Origin: CAJAQL01 sp964442965
GTDB taxonomy: Bacteria > Patescibacteriota > Minisyncoccia > UBA6257 > 2-01-FULL-56-20
Reading direction: 5' to 3'
Assembly: GCA_964442965.1 (NCBI GenBank)
Contig: CAYUBE010000002.1
Span: 1 to 63,682 of the forward strand
Length of the DNA: 63,682 bases
The notes under the pieces were generated by a model. That model was not told where the DNA came from. It saw only the letters and a list, made by a program, of their open reading frames with translations, and did not search any database. Below, piece by piece: positions 8,730-16,281 of the stretch (position 1 is the stretch's first letter; each line of letters starts with the position of its first letter). The translations under genes and the position numbers were made by a program.

Positions 8730-8819
8730 CCACTAGAAACTAGCCACTAGCCACGAGCGACTAGGGAAAAAAGAAAAAAGCCCTAGTGGCCAATCCCCAG
8801 TGGCTAACACCTAAACATC
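8730..8819 (+). repeat. CTAGCCA-type junction repeat, L4-L23
   Basis: A long imperfect hairpin: CTAGCCA units, an A-rich loop, then inverted CTAGTGGC units and the tail CTAACACCTAAACATCATG with the L23 start. Bases 8741-8817 are identical to 10356-10432. Confidence 0.85.
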
Positions 8820-9095
8820 ATGAACTCTCTTCTCATTAAAAAACCGTGGGTGACCGAAAAGGCGACGAATCTCGGCCCGAATCGCCAGTACGTTTTTTTA
8901 GTGCAGAAATCTGCGACAAAACCGGAAATTAAAAAAGCAATCGAGGGGCTTTATAAAGTTAATGTGGTCGCCGTGAACGTGGTGAACCTGCCGGCGAAAC
9001 GAAAACGGTTCCGTGGCGTGATGCGGAACGGAGGCGAAGGCAACCGGAAAGCTGTCGTCACTTTAAAGGAAGGACAAAAAATAGACCTGCAATAG
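8820..9095 (+). CDS. rplW: 50S ribosomal protein L23 (uL23)
   Basis: The 91-residue protein sits at the tunnel exit and docks SRP and trigger factor. The family pattern is clear: PWVTEKAT at the start, VNVVNLPAKRKRF in the middle and the basic C-terminal half. The start codon closes the CTAACACCTAAACATC tail of a junction repeat, with no ribosome-binding site visible. Confidence 0.95.
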   Translation: MNSLLIKKPWVTEKATNLGPNRQYVFLVQKSATKPEIKKAIEGLYKVNVVAVNVVNLPAKRKRFRGVMRNGGEGNRKAVVTLKEGQKIDLQ

Positions 9096-9191
9096 AAAAA
9101 AAGAGATTAGTGACTAGAGGTTAGCGATTAGAAAAAAATTCTAACTTCTAGTAACTAATCGCCAATCGCTAAGAGCTAATCGCTAAAATCC
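9096..9191 (+). repeat. CTAATCGC-type junction repeat, L23-L2
   Basis: GATTAGTGACTAGAGGTTAG units are followed by an A-rich loop and the inverted series CTAATCGCCAATCGCTAAGA, ending 7 nt before the L2 ATG. Confidence 0.75.
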
Positions 9192-10013
9192 ATGAAATCC
9201 TACAAGCCAACCAGTCCATCGCGCCGAAGCATGACCACCGTAGATTATGGGAGTCTTTCGCGCGTGAAGCCGAAGAAGTCGCTCACCATGCGGCTCAAGT
9301 CGCATTCGGGCAGGAATTCGCAGGGCCGCATCACGATGCGCCATCAGGGCGGTGGCAACAAAAAATTGTACCGCATCATTGATTTTAAACAGAACCAGCT
9401 TGGCACGAAAGTTATGGTTGAAACGTTGGAATACGATCCGTATCGGACCGCGTTCATCGCGCTCGTGAAGCATGCGGACGGAAAGAAGAGCTATATTCTT
9501 GCTCCGGAAAAACTCACGGTCGGTATGGAGCTTGTCATTGCAGAATCAGCTCCGCTCACAACGGGTAACCGCCTGCAGTTGCGGAACATTCCGGTCGGTT
9601 ATCAGGTTTACAATGTAGAGCTCGTTCCGGGCAAAGGTGGACAGCTTGCCCGCTCAGCCGGATCCTACGTTGAAGTTTTGGCGAACGCGGATGGCTACAC
9701 CGATCTCCGGCTTTCATCCGGCGAGGTGCGCCGCGTGCCATGGGAAGGGTTCGCTTCGATTGGCCAGGTCTCGAACGCGGAATGGAATTTGATGACGATC
9801 GGCAAAGCCGGACGTTCGCGGTGGCTCGGTATTCGTCCGACGGTCCGTGGCAAGGCCATGAACCCCGTCGACCATCCGTACGGCGGCGGCGAAGGCAGCC
9901 AGCCGCGCGGTACGCGGAAGCCAAAGGACATCTGGGGCAATATTACGGGTGGGCACAAGACGCGCGACAAGAAGAAGAGGTCAACGAAACTTATTATAAA
10001 GAGAAGGAAATAA
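9192..10013 (+). CDS. rplB: 50S ribosomal protein L2 (uL2)
   Basis: The 273-residue protein lies near the peptidyl transferase centre. Typical blocks are SGRNSQGRITMRHQGGGNK, the RSAGSYVEVLA region, RWLGIRPTVRGKAMNPVDHP, which contains the essential His of L2, and GGGEGSQPRG. Length is normal. Only 9 nt separate it from S19, so these two are likely coupled. Confidence 0.97.
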   Translation: MKSYKPTSPSRRSMTTVDYGSLSRVKPKKSLTMRLKSHSGRNSQGRITMRHQGGGNKKLYRIIDFKQNQLGTKVMVETLEYDPYRTAFIALVKHADGKKSYILAPEKLTVGMELVIAESAPLTTGNRLQLRNIPVGYQVYNVELVPGKGGQLARSAGSYVEVLANADGYTDLRLSSGEVRRVPWEGFASIGQVSNAEWNLMTIGKAGRSRWLGIRPTVRGKAMNPVDHPYGGGEGSQPRGTRKPKDIWGNITGGHKTRDKKKRSTKLIIKRRK

Positions 10014-10022
10014 TTTATTACT

Positions 10023-10358
10023 ATGTCACGAAGCTTAAAAAAAGGACCTTACGTTGATCCAAAACTGCTTAAAAAAGTGGCGGCTTTGAAGTCGGGCGGC
10101 AATACGGTTATTAAGACGTGGTCGCGCGCTTCGGAGATTGCACCAGAAATGGTCGGCCATCTCTTTGGTATCCACAACGGTAAGATTTTCGTCGAGGTGC
10201 GCATTACCGAGGAAATGGTGGGCCACCGGCTCGGTGAGTTTTCGCTCACGAGGAAATTTGTCCGTCACGGAGGCAAGATGCAGAAAGAGCTCGAGATGAA
10301 GGCCGCTGAAACCCAAAAGGCGCAAGCAGCAGCCGCAAAGGCGCCAACGAAAAAATAG
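10023..10358 (+). CDS. rpsS: 30S ribosomal protein S19 (uS19)
   Basis: The protein starts SRSLKKGPYVDPKLLKKV and has the W-S-R-(A/S)-S-E-I and HNGK motifs that place it in the 30S head. At 111 residues it exceeds the common 90-95; the extra is an Ala/Gln/Lys-rich C-terminal tail. The TAG stop begins the following CTAG repeat. Confidence 0.95.
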   Translation: MSRSLKKGPYVDPKLLKKVAALKSGGNTVIKTWSRASEIAPEMVGHLFGIHNGKIFVEVRITEEMVGHRLGEFSLTRKFVRHGGKMQKELEMKAAETQKAQAAAAKAPTKK

Positions 10359-10434
10359 CCACTAGCCACGAGCGACTAGGGAAAAAAGAAAAAAGCCCTA
10401 GTGGCCAATCCCCAGTGGCTAACACCTAAACAAC
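10359..10434 (+). repeat. CTAGCCA-type junction repeat, S19-L22 (exact copy)
   Basis: With the S19 stop codon included, 77 bp (10356-10432) are identical to 8741-8817. It has the same A-rich loop and the same CTAACACCTAAACA tail, ending at the L22 ATG. Confidence 0.9.
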
Positions 10435-10956
10435 ATGCAACAGCAAACCGCACAATTGAATTATCTTCGGATCGCACCGCGCAAGGTGCGGAGCGTTGCT
10501 GATCTTATTCGCGGCATGTCGGTGAACGAGGCCGAGGCCCAACTCTTGATGGTCCGCCGTCGGCCGGCAAAACCGCTCCTGAAGCTCTTGCGCTCGGCGG
10601 TCGCAAATGCTAAAAACAAACAGATCAACGCCGATCATCTTTTTATTGCGGAGATCCGCGTCGACCAGGGCCCGATGTTAAAGCGCATGTTGCCGCGCGC
10701 GCGCGGTTCTGCATCGTCCATTCAAAAGAAGATGAGCCATGTTGTCTTGACGCTCGGCGTCAATAACAAGCTTTCCTCGAAATTTACGATCGCTGCGGCA
10801 AAGAAGAAAAAGTTGCCGAAGGAACCAAAAGCAGACAAGGAGAAACCGGCCCGAAAGCGCGTCGTCGAGGGGGATCCAGCTATGGTTCAAACAGCCAAGA
10901 GAAAACACGGATTTTTCCGGCGGACGTTCGGTGGAAAATCAGGAGCGGACAAATAA
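10435..10956 (+). CDS. rplV: 50S ribosomal protein L22 (uL22) with long basic tail
   Basis: The core (residues 1-115: LRIAPRKVRSVADLIRGMSV, LKLLRSAVANAKN, RMLPRARGSAS) is standard L22, which contributes a tunnel-lining hairpin. At 173 residues it is about 55 longer than usual: a Lys/Pro-rich linker is followed by a possible second element, KRKHGFFRRTFGG. The extension resembles rRNA-binding tails and may be lineage-specific. Confidence 0.95.
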   Translation: MQQQTAQLNYLRIAPRKVRSVADLIRGMSVNEAEAQLLMVRRRPAKPLLKLLRSAVANAKNKQINADHLFIAEIRVDQGPMLKRMLPRARGSASSIQKKMSHVVLTLGVNNKLSSKFTIAAAKKKKLPKEPKADKEKPARKRVVEGDPAMVQTAKRKHGFFRRTFGGKSGADK

Positions 10957-11002
10957 AAAAAATGATTCATGAATCATAATTCATGAATCTAAACAAAATT
11001 CC
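10957..11002 (+). repeat. TGAATCA-type junction repeat, L22-S3
   Basis: GATTCATGAAT and ATTCATGAATC form a near-perfect palindrome, followed by TAAACAAAATTCC and the S3 ATG. Confidence 0.75.
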
Positions 11003-11680
11003 ATGGGACAAAAAACACATCCTCTTTCATTCCGTCTTGGCATCACCAAAAACTGGCCGGTTCGCTGGTTTATTAAGGACGGCTATGCGAAATATCTTGA
11101 AGAAGATGAGGCGATTCGCAATACGATTATGAAAAAGATCGGCTTGGCGGGCATTGCCGTGATCGAGATCGAGCGGACCCAGGGAAATCTCAGGGTGTTC
11201 ATCAAGGCGGCTCGTCCAGGGTTCATCATTGGTCGTGGTGGTAAAGGGATGGAGGAGCTGAACAAGGCGATTGCCGAAGCGGTGCGAAAAGTGCGTGGCA
11301 ATAAAATGCCGGTTCCTTTAAGCGTTAATGTCGAAGAATTAAAGCGCTCCGAGGTGGCAGCGACGTATGTGGCTCAGCAGGTTGCGTGGGACCTCGAGCA
11401 CCGCATGCCATTCCGCCGGACGATGAAAAAATATATTGAGCAGGTGGTGCAGAATCGCGAAGTGAAGGGAGTAAAAATCTTTTTGTCGGGTCGGCTCGAC
11501 GGCAACGAGATCGCACGCCGCGAACGGCTTTCGCGCGGATCATTGCCGCTCCAGACCTTGCGTGCCGACATTGATTACGGAACCGCGACGGCGAAAACGA
11601 CCTACGGTACGATTGGTATCAAGGTATGGATCTATAAAGGCGAGATTTTTGAAAAGAAAGAGAAAACAGAAAATAGCTAA
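11003..11680 (+). CDS. rpsC: 30S ribosomal protein S3 (uS3)
   Basis: The 225-residue protein forms part of the mRNA entry channel. It begins GQKTHPLSFRLGITKNW, carries a type II KH domain with IIGRGGKGMEEL (about 72-83), and ends with the conserved ADIDYGTATAKTTYGTIGIKVWIY block. Its TAA stop lies inside a CTAATCGC-type repeat. Confidence 0.97.
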   Translation: MGQKTHPLSFRLGITKNWPVRWFIKDGYAKYLEEDEAIRNTIMKKIGLAGIAVIEIERTQGNLRVFIKAARPGFIIGRGGKGMEELNKAIAEAVRKVRGNKMPVPLSVNVEELKRSEVAATYVAQQVAWDLEHRMPFRRTMKKYIEQVVQNREVKGVKIFLSGRLDGNEIARRERLSRGSLPLQTLRADIDYGTATAKTTYGTIGIKVWIYKGEIFEKKEKTENS

Positions 11681-11720
11681 TCGCAAAGCGTCGAGCGCTA
11701 AGCGATAAGCAAATTCAATC
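11681..11720 (+). repeat. CTAATCGC-type junction repeat, S3-L16
   Basis: A short version: GCTAATCGC overlaps the S3 stop and GCGCTAAGCGATAAGC is the inverted arm before the L16 ATG. Confidence 0.6.
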
Positions 11721-12131
11721 ATGCTTATCCCGAAGAAAGTAAAACATCGTAAGTGGCACAAGGGCAGGTCGCTCAGCCGCCAAGTTGAGACGCGCGGGCT
11801 TGAGTTGCACTATGGCCAGTATGGCCTGAAGTCGCTTGAGCAGGCATGGATGACATCGCGCCAGATCGAGGCGGCCCGCAAGACGATCACGAATTCCCTG
11901 AAGCGCGCCGGCCGGATGTGGATCCGCGTGTTTCCCGATAAGCCCGTTACGATCCGGCCGCCGGAAACCACGATGGGCGGCGGCAAGGGAAGCGTTGATC
12001 ATTATGTTTTTCCGGTCCGCCCGGGAAGGATCCTTTTTGAGATTGACGGCGTCCCGCCCGAGAAAGCGAAGGAGGCGCTTCGCCTCGCGTCATACAAGCT
12101 ACCGGTGAAAACCAAAATAGTGATAAAGTAA
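11721..12131 (+). CDS. rplP: 50S ribosomal protein L16 (uL16)
   Basis: The 136-residue protein sits at the tRNA A-site side of the 50S. It starts with MLIPKKVKHRKWHKGR and has ARKTITNSLKRAGRMWIRVFPDKPVT and the MGGGKGSVDHYV loop. Length is normal. There is no Shine-Dalgarno; the leader is a CTAATCGC-type repeat. Confidence 0.96.
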   Translation: MLIPKKVKHRKWHKGRSLSRQVETRGLELHYGQYGLKSLEQAWMTSRQIEAARKTITNSLKRAGRMWIRVFPDKPVTIRPPETTMGGGKGSVDHYVFPVRPGRILFEIDGVPPEKAKEALRLASYKLPVKTKIVIK

Positions 12132-12212
12132 ATTGCACAAATGTTCAAATGTTGTAGTGTTCTCATGCCATTACAACATTCCATCATTACAACAGCTACA
12201 ACATTCAACATC
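12132..12212 (+). repeat. TACAACA-type junction repeat, L16-L29
   Basis: The left arm (GTTCAAATGTTGTAGTG) is inverted relative to a series of ATTACAACA units that ends CAACATC before the L29 ATG. Reading frames that appear to start here are artefacts of the repeat. Confidence 0.75.
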
Positions 12213-12413
12213 ATGAAGAAGAAGGATATCCAAGATTTGAAAATGAAGCCGGAGGCGGAACTTTTGCGTCTTATTAAAGATGACGGCGAGAAGCTCCGAG
12301 CCTTGAGATTTGACCTCGCGGCCGGAAAAGTGAAGAATGTGAAGACGCTTCATGAAACCAAGCATGCGATTGCGCGCGCAAAGACATTCCTCCGCGAAAA
12401 GATAAAAAATTGA
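12213..12413 (+). CDS. rpmC: 50S ribosomal protein L29 (uL29)
   Basis: The 66-residue helical hairpin has the family pattern KPEAELLRLIKDDGEKLRALRFDLAAG and KHAIARAKTFLREK. The start was set at 12213; an upstream in-frame ATG at 12141 would translate the junction repeat. The TGA stop is part of the next TGATTCATGAATC repeat. Confidence 0.93.
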   Translation: MKKKDIQDLKMKPEAELLRLIKDDGEKLRALRFDLAAGKVKNVKTLHETKHAIARAKTFLREKIKN

Positions 12414-12456
12414 TTCATGAATCATGATTCATGAATCATGATTCCAACTCTCAACC
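12414..12456 (+). repeat. TGAATCA-type junction repeat, L29-S17
   Basis: TGATTCATGAATCATGATTC units form overlapping palindromes, starting with the L29 stop codon and ending in CCAACTCTCAACC before the S17 ATG. Confidence 0.75.
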
Positions 12457-12720
12457 ATGGACCAAACATCACAACAAAAGAAGATTCGCAAAATAACGGG
12501 TGTCGTCGTTTCTGATAAGATGACGAAGACGCGGGTGGTTGCGGTCTCGCGCCTCAAGAAACATCCGCGCTATTTGAAATACCAGACGCTCACAGCGCGG
12601 TTCAAGGCGCACGACGAGAAGAACGAATATCACGAGGGTGATAAGGTCGTGATTGAAGAGACGAGACCATTGTCGAAAGAGAAACGATGGAGAATTGTTG
12701 AAAAAATTTCCAATTCCTAA
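12457..12720 (+). CDS. rpsQ: 30S ribosomal protein S17 (uS17)
   Basis: The 87-residue OB-fold protein has TGVVVSDKMTKTRVVAVSR, HPRYLKYQT and the EGDKVVIEETRPLSKEKRWRIV block. The last residues (KISNS) and the TAA stop are encoded by an ATTAG-type repeat word (AATTTCCAATTCCTAATATC), so the C-terminus is repeat-derived. Confidence 0.95.
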   Translation: MDQTSQQKKIRKITGVVVSDKMTKTRVVAVSRLKKHPRYLKYQTLTARFKAHDEKNEYHEGDKVVIEETRPLSKEKRWRIVEKISNS

Positions 12721-12733
12721 TATCTAATTTCCC
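12708..12733 (+). repeat. ATTAG-type junction repeat, S17-L14
   Basis: A short single-armed example (TTTCCAATTCCTAATATCTA) spanning the S17 stop and ending at the L14 ATG. The opposite arm is missing. Confidence 0.55.
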
Positions 12734-13102
12734 ATGATCCAAGAACGTACCATATTGAAAGTTGCGGATAACAGCGGCGCGAAAGTCGTGCGATGTTTTC
12801 GCATCCTCGGCGGCACGCGCCGGCGTTATGCGGGCGTGGGAGATATTATCGTCGCATCAGTGCAGTCAGCCGAACCCCGGAAGGCCGTGAAGAAGAAAGA
12901 CGTGGTGAAGGTGCTCGTGGTGCGGACCAAGAACGCCTTGCGCCGGAAGGACGGATCGTATGTTCGCTTTGATGAAAACGCCGTGGTGCTTGTCGACGCC
13001 AAGAAGGAGCCGGTCGCAACGCGCGTCTTTGGGCCATTACCGCGCGAGCTGAAGGAAAGGGGATTTGAAAAACTGATGACCATGGCGGAAGAGATCGTAT
13101 GA
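12734..13102 (+). CDS. rplN: 50S ribosomal protein L14 (uL14)
   Basis: The 122-residue protein forms an intersubunit bridge. It begins MIQERTILKVADNSGAKVVR and contains VGDIIVASVQ, the RTKNALRRKDGSYVRFDENA block and VFGPLPRELKERG. Length and motifs are standard. Confidence 0.97.
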   Translation: MIQERTILKVADNSGAKVVRCFRILGGTRRRYAGVGDIIVASVQSAEPRKAVKKKDVVKVLVVRTKNALRRKDGSYVRFDENAVVLVDAKKEPVATRVFGPLPRELKERGFEKLMTMAEEIV

Positions 13103-13185
13103 AGAAGATTCAAGATTCAGGAAGCAGGATTCAAGAAGTATCCATTCCTGAATCATGAATCTTGAATCCTGAATCACTCAAAAAC
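13103..13185 (+). repeat. TGAATC-type junction repeat, L14-L24
   Basis: Left arm GATTCAAGATTCAGGAAGC, loop AAGTATCC, and a right arm of four GAATC-containing units, then ACTCAAAAAC and the L24 ATG. Confidence 0.75.
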
Positions 13186-13491
13186 ATGAAAATAATCAAA
13201 GACGATACGGTAAAAATAATTTCAGGCAAAGACCGCGGCAAAACGGGGAAAGTGCTTCACGCGCTTCCGTCAGAAGATAAAGTGATTATCGACGGTTTGA
13301 ATCTCGTGAAGAAACATTCGCGGCCGAAGAAGCAAGGCGAAAAAGGACAGGTGGTTTCGGTTCCGCGCCCGCTCGGAGTATCTAAGGTGATGCTGATCTG
13401 CGCTTCCTGCAAAGAACCGACCCGCGTCGGCTATCGCAGGGATGGCGCCCGAAAGGTGCGATACTGCAAGAAATGCAAGGCGAAGATTTAA
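13186..13491 (+). CDS. rplX: 50S ribosomal protein L24 (uL24)
   Basis: The 101-residue KOW protein starts 50S assembly. KIIKDDTVKIISGKDRGKTGKV is diagnostic. The C-terminus has a CASC and CKKC pair, so this is the zinc-binding form. The start at 13186 avoids translating the preceding repeat (an in-frame upstream ATG lies at 13162). Confidence 0.95.
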   Translation: MKIIKDDTVKIISGKDRGKTGKVLHALPSEDKVIIDGLNLVKKHSRPKKQGEKGQVVSVPRPLGVSKVMLICASCKEPTRVGYRRDGARKVRYCKKCKAKI

Positions 13492-13495
13492 ATTT

Positions 13496-14053
13496 ATGGC
13501 CATTTCAAAGGAACAACAAGAAAATAGCAGGCGTAAAGAGATTCGCGGCTTCCTCGAGAAGATCGTGCTTGATGCCGGCGTCGGACGCATGAGCCAACTG
13601 CCGAATTTCGAAGAGAAGTCGCTCGTGCAGGTGATGCAGGATATTGCCGCCATGACAGGCCAGAAGCCGCAGATCCGCCGTGCGAAGAAATCCATAGCGG
13701 GATTCAAGATCAGGGAAAACCAGATCGTGGGTGTGCGCGTTACGCTCCGGCGCGAGAAAATGGTTGATTTTTTCGAGCGTCTGGTTACAATAGTACTGCC
13801 TCGCGTACGTGACTTCCGCGGCATCAACCGAACCGCGATCGATTCTCATGGCGTGCTTACGGTCGGCGTTCGCGATCAATTCGTTTTTCCGGAGATCGAC
13901 CAAACGACGTCGCCCACTGCATTCTCGTTCGGCGCGAGCATCGTTCCCAAGAAGAAAGATGCCAAGCTTTCGTGGGACGAATTTACGAAACTCGGCGTTC
14001 CGATGAAGAAGATCGAAGAATCAGGAAAGAAGAAAGGTAAAAGCAGAAACTAG
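13496..14053 (+). CDS. rplE: 50S ribosomal protein L5 (uL5)
   Basis: The 185-residue protein contacts 5S rRNA and P-site tRNA. It shows LDAGVGRMSQLPNFEEKSL, TGQKPQIRRAKKSIAGFKIR, VTLRREKMVDFFERL and RDFRGI. Only 4 nt separate it from L24. The C-terminus (SRN) is followed by TAG, the first word of a CTAG repeat. Confidence 0.95.
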   Translation: MAISKEQQENSRRKEIRGFLEKIVLDAGVGRMSQLPNFEEKSLVQVMQDIAAMTGQKPQIRRAKKSIAGFKIRENQIVGVRVTLRREKMVDFFERLVTIVLPRVRDFRGINRTAIDSHGVLTVGVRDQFVFPEIDQTTSPTAFSFGASIVPKKKDAKLSWDEFTKLGVPMKKIEESGKKKGKSRN

Positions 14054-14100
14054 CCAATAGCCACTAGTGGCTAGTCCCCAACAACTAACACCTAAACATC
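14051..14100 (+). repeat. CTAGCCA-type junction repeat, L5-S14
   Basis: TAGCCAATAGCCACTAGTGGC is followed by CTAGTCCCCAACAACTAACACCTAAACATC and the S14 ATG. The L5 stop codon is the first unit. Confidence 0.75.
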
Positions 14101-14286
14101 ATGCCCAAAGAATCTGTCATTGCGCGAAGTAAAAAACGCCCCAAGTTTTCCAGCCGAATTGTTCGTCGCTGTTTTCGGTGCGGCCGCAAGCACGGATTTA
14201 TGCGCGACTTCGGGCTGTGCCGGATCTGTTTCCGGGAAATGGCGACGCGGCAGCAAATTCCCGGCATAAAAAAGGCAAGCTGGTGA
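14101..14286 (+). CDS. rpsN: 30S ribosomal protein S14 type Z (uS14)
   Basis: The 61-residue protein is the short zinc form. CFRC and CRIC (CxxC...CxxC) hold the zinc, and RKHGFMRDFGLCRICFREMA is the family core. The small size fits the S14p/S29e zinc type. It starts directly after the CTAACACCTAAACATC tail. Confidence 0.95.
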   Translation: MPKESVIARSKKRPKFSSRIVRRCFRCGRKHGFMRDFGLCRICFREMATRQQIPGIKKASW

Positions 14287-14339
14287 AAATAGCCACTAGC
14301 CAACAGTAACTAGCCACTAGTGGCTAAACACTAACTACT
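14287..14339 (+). repeat. CTAGCCA-type junction repeat, S14-S8
   Basis: AATAGCCACTAGCCAACAGTA and AACTAGCCACTAGTGGC units, with the tail CTAAACACTAACTACT before the S8 ATG. Confidence 0.7.
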
Positions 14340-14714
14340 ATGTATTATCGACTTCTTCCTGAAATTAAAAATGCGTTGCGGGCCGGCAAAGAAAAAATGA
14401 CGGTACCGTTTTCGCGCATGGACCTCGCGGTGCTTGAGGTGCTGCGGGATAACGACTATATCAAGAGTGCTGAAAAAGAAATTGTCGGCAAAAAGAGCGT
14501 TATTGCGATCCGCCTCGGCGGCAAGAACAAAGAAGACATTGATTTCAAGGTTCTCAGTAAGCCAAGCCGTCGTTTTTACAGCGATTATCGGAATTTGCAT
14601 CGGGTGCGACAAGGATACGGTCTCGGTGTTCTTTCGACGCCGTCGGGCATCATGTCTGCTACGGACGCAAAAAAGAAAAAAGTCGGCGGAGAATATCTTT
14701 TTCAAATTTGGTAA
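14340..14714 (+). CDS. rpsH: 30S ribosomal protein S8 (uS8)
   Basis: The 124-residue protein binds the central domain of 16S rRNA. It has the N-terminal LPEIKNALRAGKEKMTVPFSR block and the conserved C-terminal run GLGVLSTPSGIMSATDAKKKKVGGEYLF. Length is slightly below the usual 130. Confidence 0.95.
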   Translation: MYYRLLPEIKNALRAGKEKMTVPFSRMDLAVLEVLRDNDYIKSAEKEIVGKKSVIAIRLGGKNKEDIDFKVLSKPSRRFYSDYRNLHRVRQGYGLGVLSTPSGIMSATDAKKKKVGGEYLFQIW

Positions 14715-14764
14715 TTCTGAGAGTGTATTTTAGAAATTAGTAATTAGATATTAGAAATTTATTT
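14715..14764 (+). repeat. ATTAG-type junction repeat, S8-L6
   Basis: Tandem words TTAGAAATTAGTAATTAGAT run into the L6 start. Only one arm is present. Confidence 0.65.
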
Positions 14765-15310
14765 ATGTCACGTCTTATTAAGAAATCTATTCCCATGCCG
14801 GACGGCGTCACGATAGCCGAACACAATGGCTTCGTAGTAGTGAAGGGTCCGAAAGGTGAGTTAAGGATCGCGCTCACGCAGGGTATTCTTGTCACATCGA
14901 AAGATGGCGGCGTTTGGGTGGAGCAAGGAAAAGATCTCGCGAATGTCGCGATGCTCGGGACGACGTGGGCGCTCGTAAAGAATGCCATAGAAGGGGTAAC
15001 CAAGGGTTTTACGAAAAAGCTCGAGATTGAAGGCGTCGGTTATCGCGCAGCACTGGAAGGCAAGGATCTCATGCTGTATCTTGGTTATGCTCAGCCGGTT
15101 CGGGTTGCGATACCGGACGACGTGACGGTTGCCGTGGAAAAAAACACCAATATTCTTTTTTCTGGCATCAGCAAGGAGAATGTCGGACAGATTGCAGCGA
15201 AGATCCGGGCGCTCAAGAAGCCGGAACCCTATAAGGGCAAGGGATTCCATTATGAAGGAGAAGTCATTCGCAGGAAGGTCGGTAAGAAAGCGGGAACGAC
15301 AACAGGATAG
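14765..15310 (+). CDS. rplF: 50S ribosomal protein L6 (uL6)
   Basis: The 181-residue two-domain protein shows SRLIKKSIPMPDGVTI, VKGPKGEL, and the C-terminal signature PEPYKGKGFHYEGEVIRRKVGKKAG. Length is normal. The TAG stop is followed by TCGATAGAAACTGGCC, the start of a CTAG repeat. Confidence 0.96.
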   Translation: MSRLIKKSIPMPDGVTIAEHNGFVVVKGPKGELRIALTQGILVTSKDGGVWVEQGKDLANVAMLGTTWALVKNAIEGVTKGFTKKLEIEGVGYRAALEGKDLMLYLGYAQPVRVAIPDDVTVAVEKNTNILFSGISKENVGQIAAKIRALKKPEPYKGKGFHYEGEVIRRKVGKKAGTTTG

Positions 15311-15363
15311 TCGATAGAAACTGGCCACTAGCCACTAGTGGCTAAGTACTAATTACTAATTTT
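15308..15363 (+). repeat. CTAGCCA-type junction repeat, L6-L18
   Basis: ACTGGCCACTAGCCACTAGT and GGCTAAGTACTAATTACTAA run from the L6 stop to the L18 ATG. Confidence 0.7.
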
Positions 15364-15729
15364 ATGAATGCACGCAAAAAATTGAATAAAAAGAGAACCC
15401 GTCGCGCGGTACGATCGAGCGCTCGGATTTTCGGCACGACCGAACGTCCGCGGCTTGCCGTCCATCGCACGAACCGTTTTATCTACGCGGAGCTTATTGA
15501 CGATACGAAGGGGCATACGCTTGCAGCTGCTTCGAATGTTGGAAAAAAAGGAGAAAAGAGGGTGAAGATTGCAAAAATCGCCGCGGCGGAAACTGTGGGT
15601 GCGGAGATCGGAAAGAAGGCAGCCGCACTCGGCATCACAAAGGCGGTTTTCGACCGACGTTCCTACCGTTTTCATGGCCGCGTAAAGAGCGTCGCCGAGG
15701 GTGCTAAAAGGGCAGGACTTCTGATATAA
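15364..15729 (+). CDS. rplR: 50S ribosomal protein L18 (uL18)
   Basis: The 121-residue 5S rRNA-binding protein has a basic N-terminus (RKKLNKKRTRRAVRSSARI), TTERPRLAVHRTNRFIYAEL and the FDRRSYRFHGRVKSVAEGAKRAGL end. Its last codons hold the promoter-like TATAAT for rpsE. Confidence 0.95.
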   Translation: MNARKKLNKKRTRRAVRSSARIFGTTERPRLAVHRTNRFIYAELIDDTKGHTLAAASNVGKKGEKRVKIAKIAAAETVGAEIGKKAAALGITKAVFDRRSYRFHGRVKSVAEGAKRAGLLI

Positions 15730-15737
15730 TAACGACC

Positions 15738-16205
15738 ATGCTACGAAGAAACGAACGCCCGGCACGAAGGCAAGATGAATTCAAAGAACGCGTACTCGAT
15801 ATGCGGCGTGTTACCCGTGTGGTTGCGGGCGGCAAAAGGTTCCGGTTCCGTGCGACCGTGATTGTGGGCGATGAAAAAGGCAGGATCGGCGTCGGTATTG
15901 CGAAGGGTCTCGACGTCCAACAGGCGGTAGGCAAAGCAAATCTCGACGCTAAGAAGAAGATGATTACGGTCATTTTGAAAGATGGCCGCACGATTGCGCA
16001 TGACGTGGTTGCAAAATACAGCGCCGCGAAAGTTTTGGTGAAACCAGCCGCGAAGGGCCATGGTCTTCGTGCGGGAAGCGCAGTTCGCGTGGTTCTTGAC
16101 TTCGCCGGCATCAAGGATGCGACCGCGAAGTGTCTCGGTCGGACTCCTAACAAACTTACGAATGCACTTGCGACCGTTGAAGCGTTGAAAAAACTAAAGG
16201 CATAA
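15738..16205 (+). CDS. rpsE: 30S ribosomal protein S5 (uS5)
   Basis: The 155-residue protein carries the double-stranded RNA-binding N-domain (ERVLDMRRVTRVVAGGKRFRF, VGDEKGRIGVGIAKG) and the C-domain (AGSAVRVVLDFAGIKDATAK). It is slightly shorter than most S5. An extended -10 (TGATATAAT, 15722-15730) ends 7 nt before the ATG, suggesting a second, leaderless transcript inside the operon. L30, usually next, is absent. Confidence 0.96.
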   Translation: MLRRNERPARRQDEFKERVLDMRRVTRVVAGGKRFRFRATVIVGDEKGRIGVGIAKGLDVQQAVGKANLDAKKKMITVILKDGRTIAHDVVAKYSAAKVLVKPAAKGHGLRAGSAVRVVLDFAGIKDATAKCLGRTPNKLTNALATVEALKKLKA

Positions 16206-16281
16206 ACGTGGTGATGTTCTAAGGTTATAATTTTTATTACAACACTCTATCATTACAACAATTACAACACTTATAACAATT
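16206..16281 (+). repeat. TACAACA-type junction repeat, S5-L15
   Basis: GTTCTAAGGTTATAATTTTT is followed by ATTACAACACTCTATCATTA and more TACAACA units before the L15 ATG. Confidence 0.65.
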
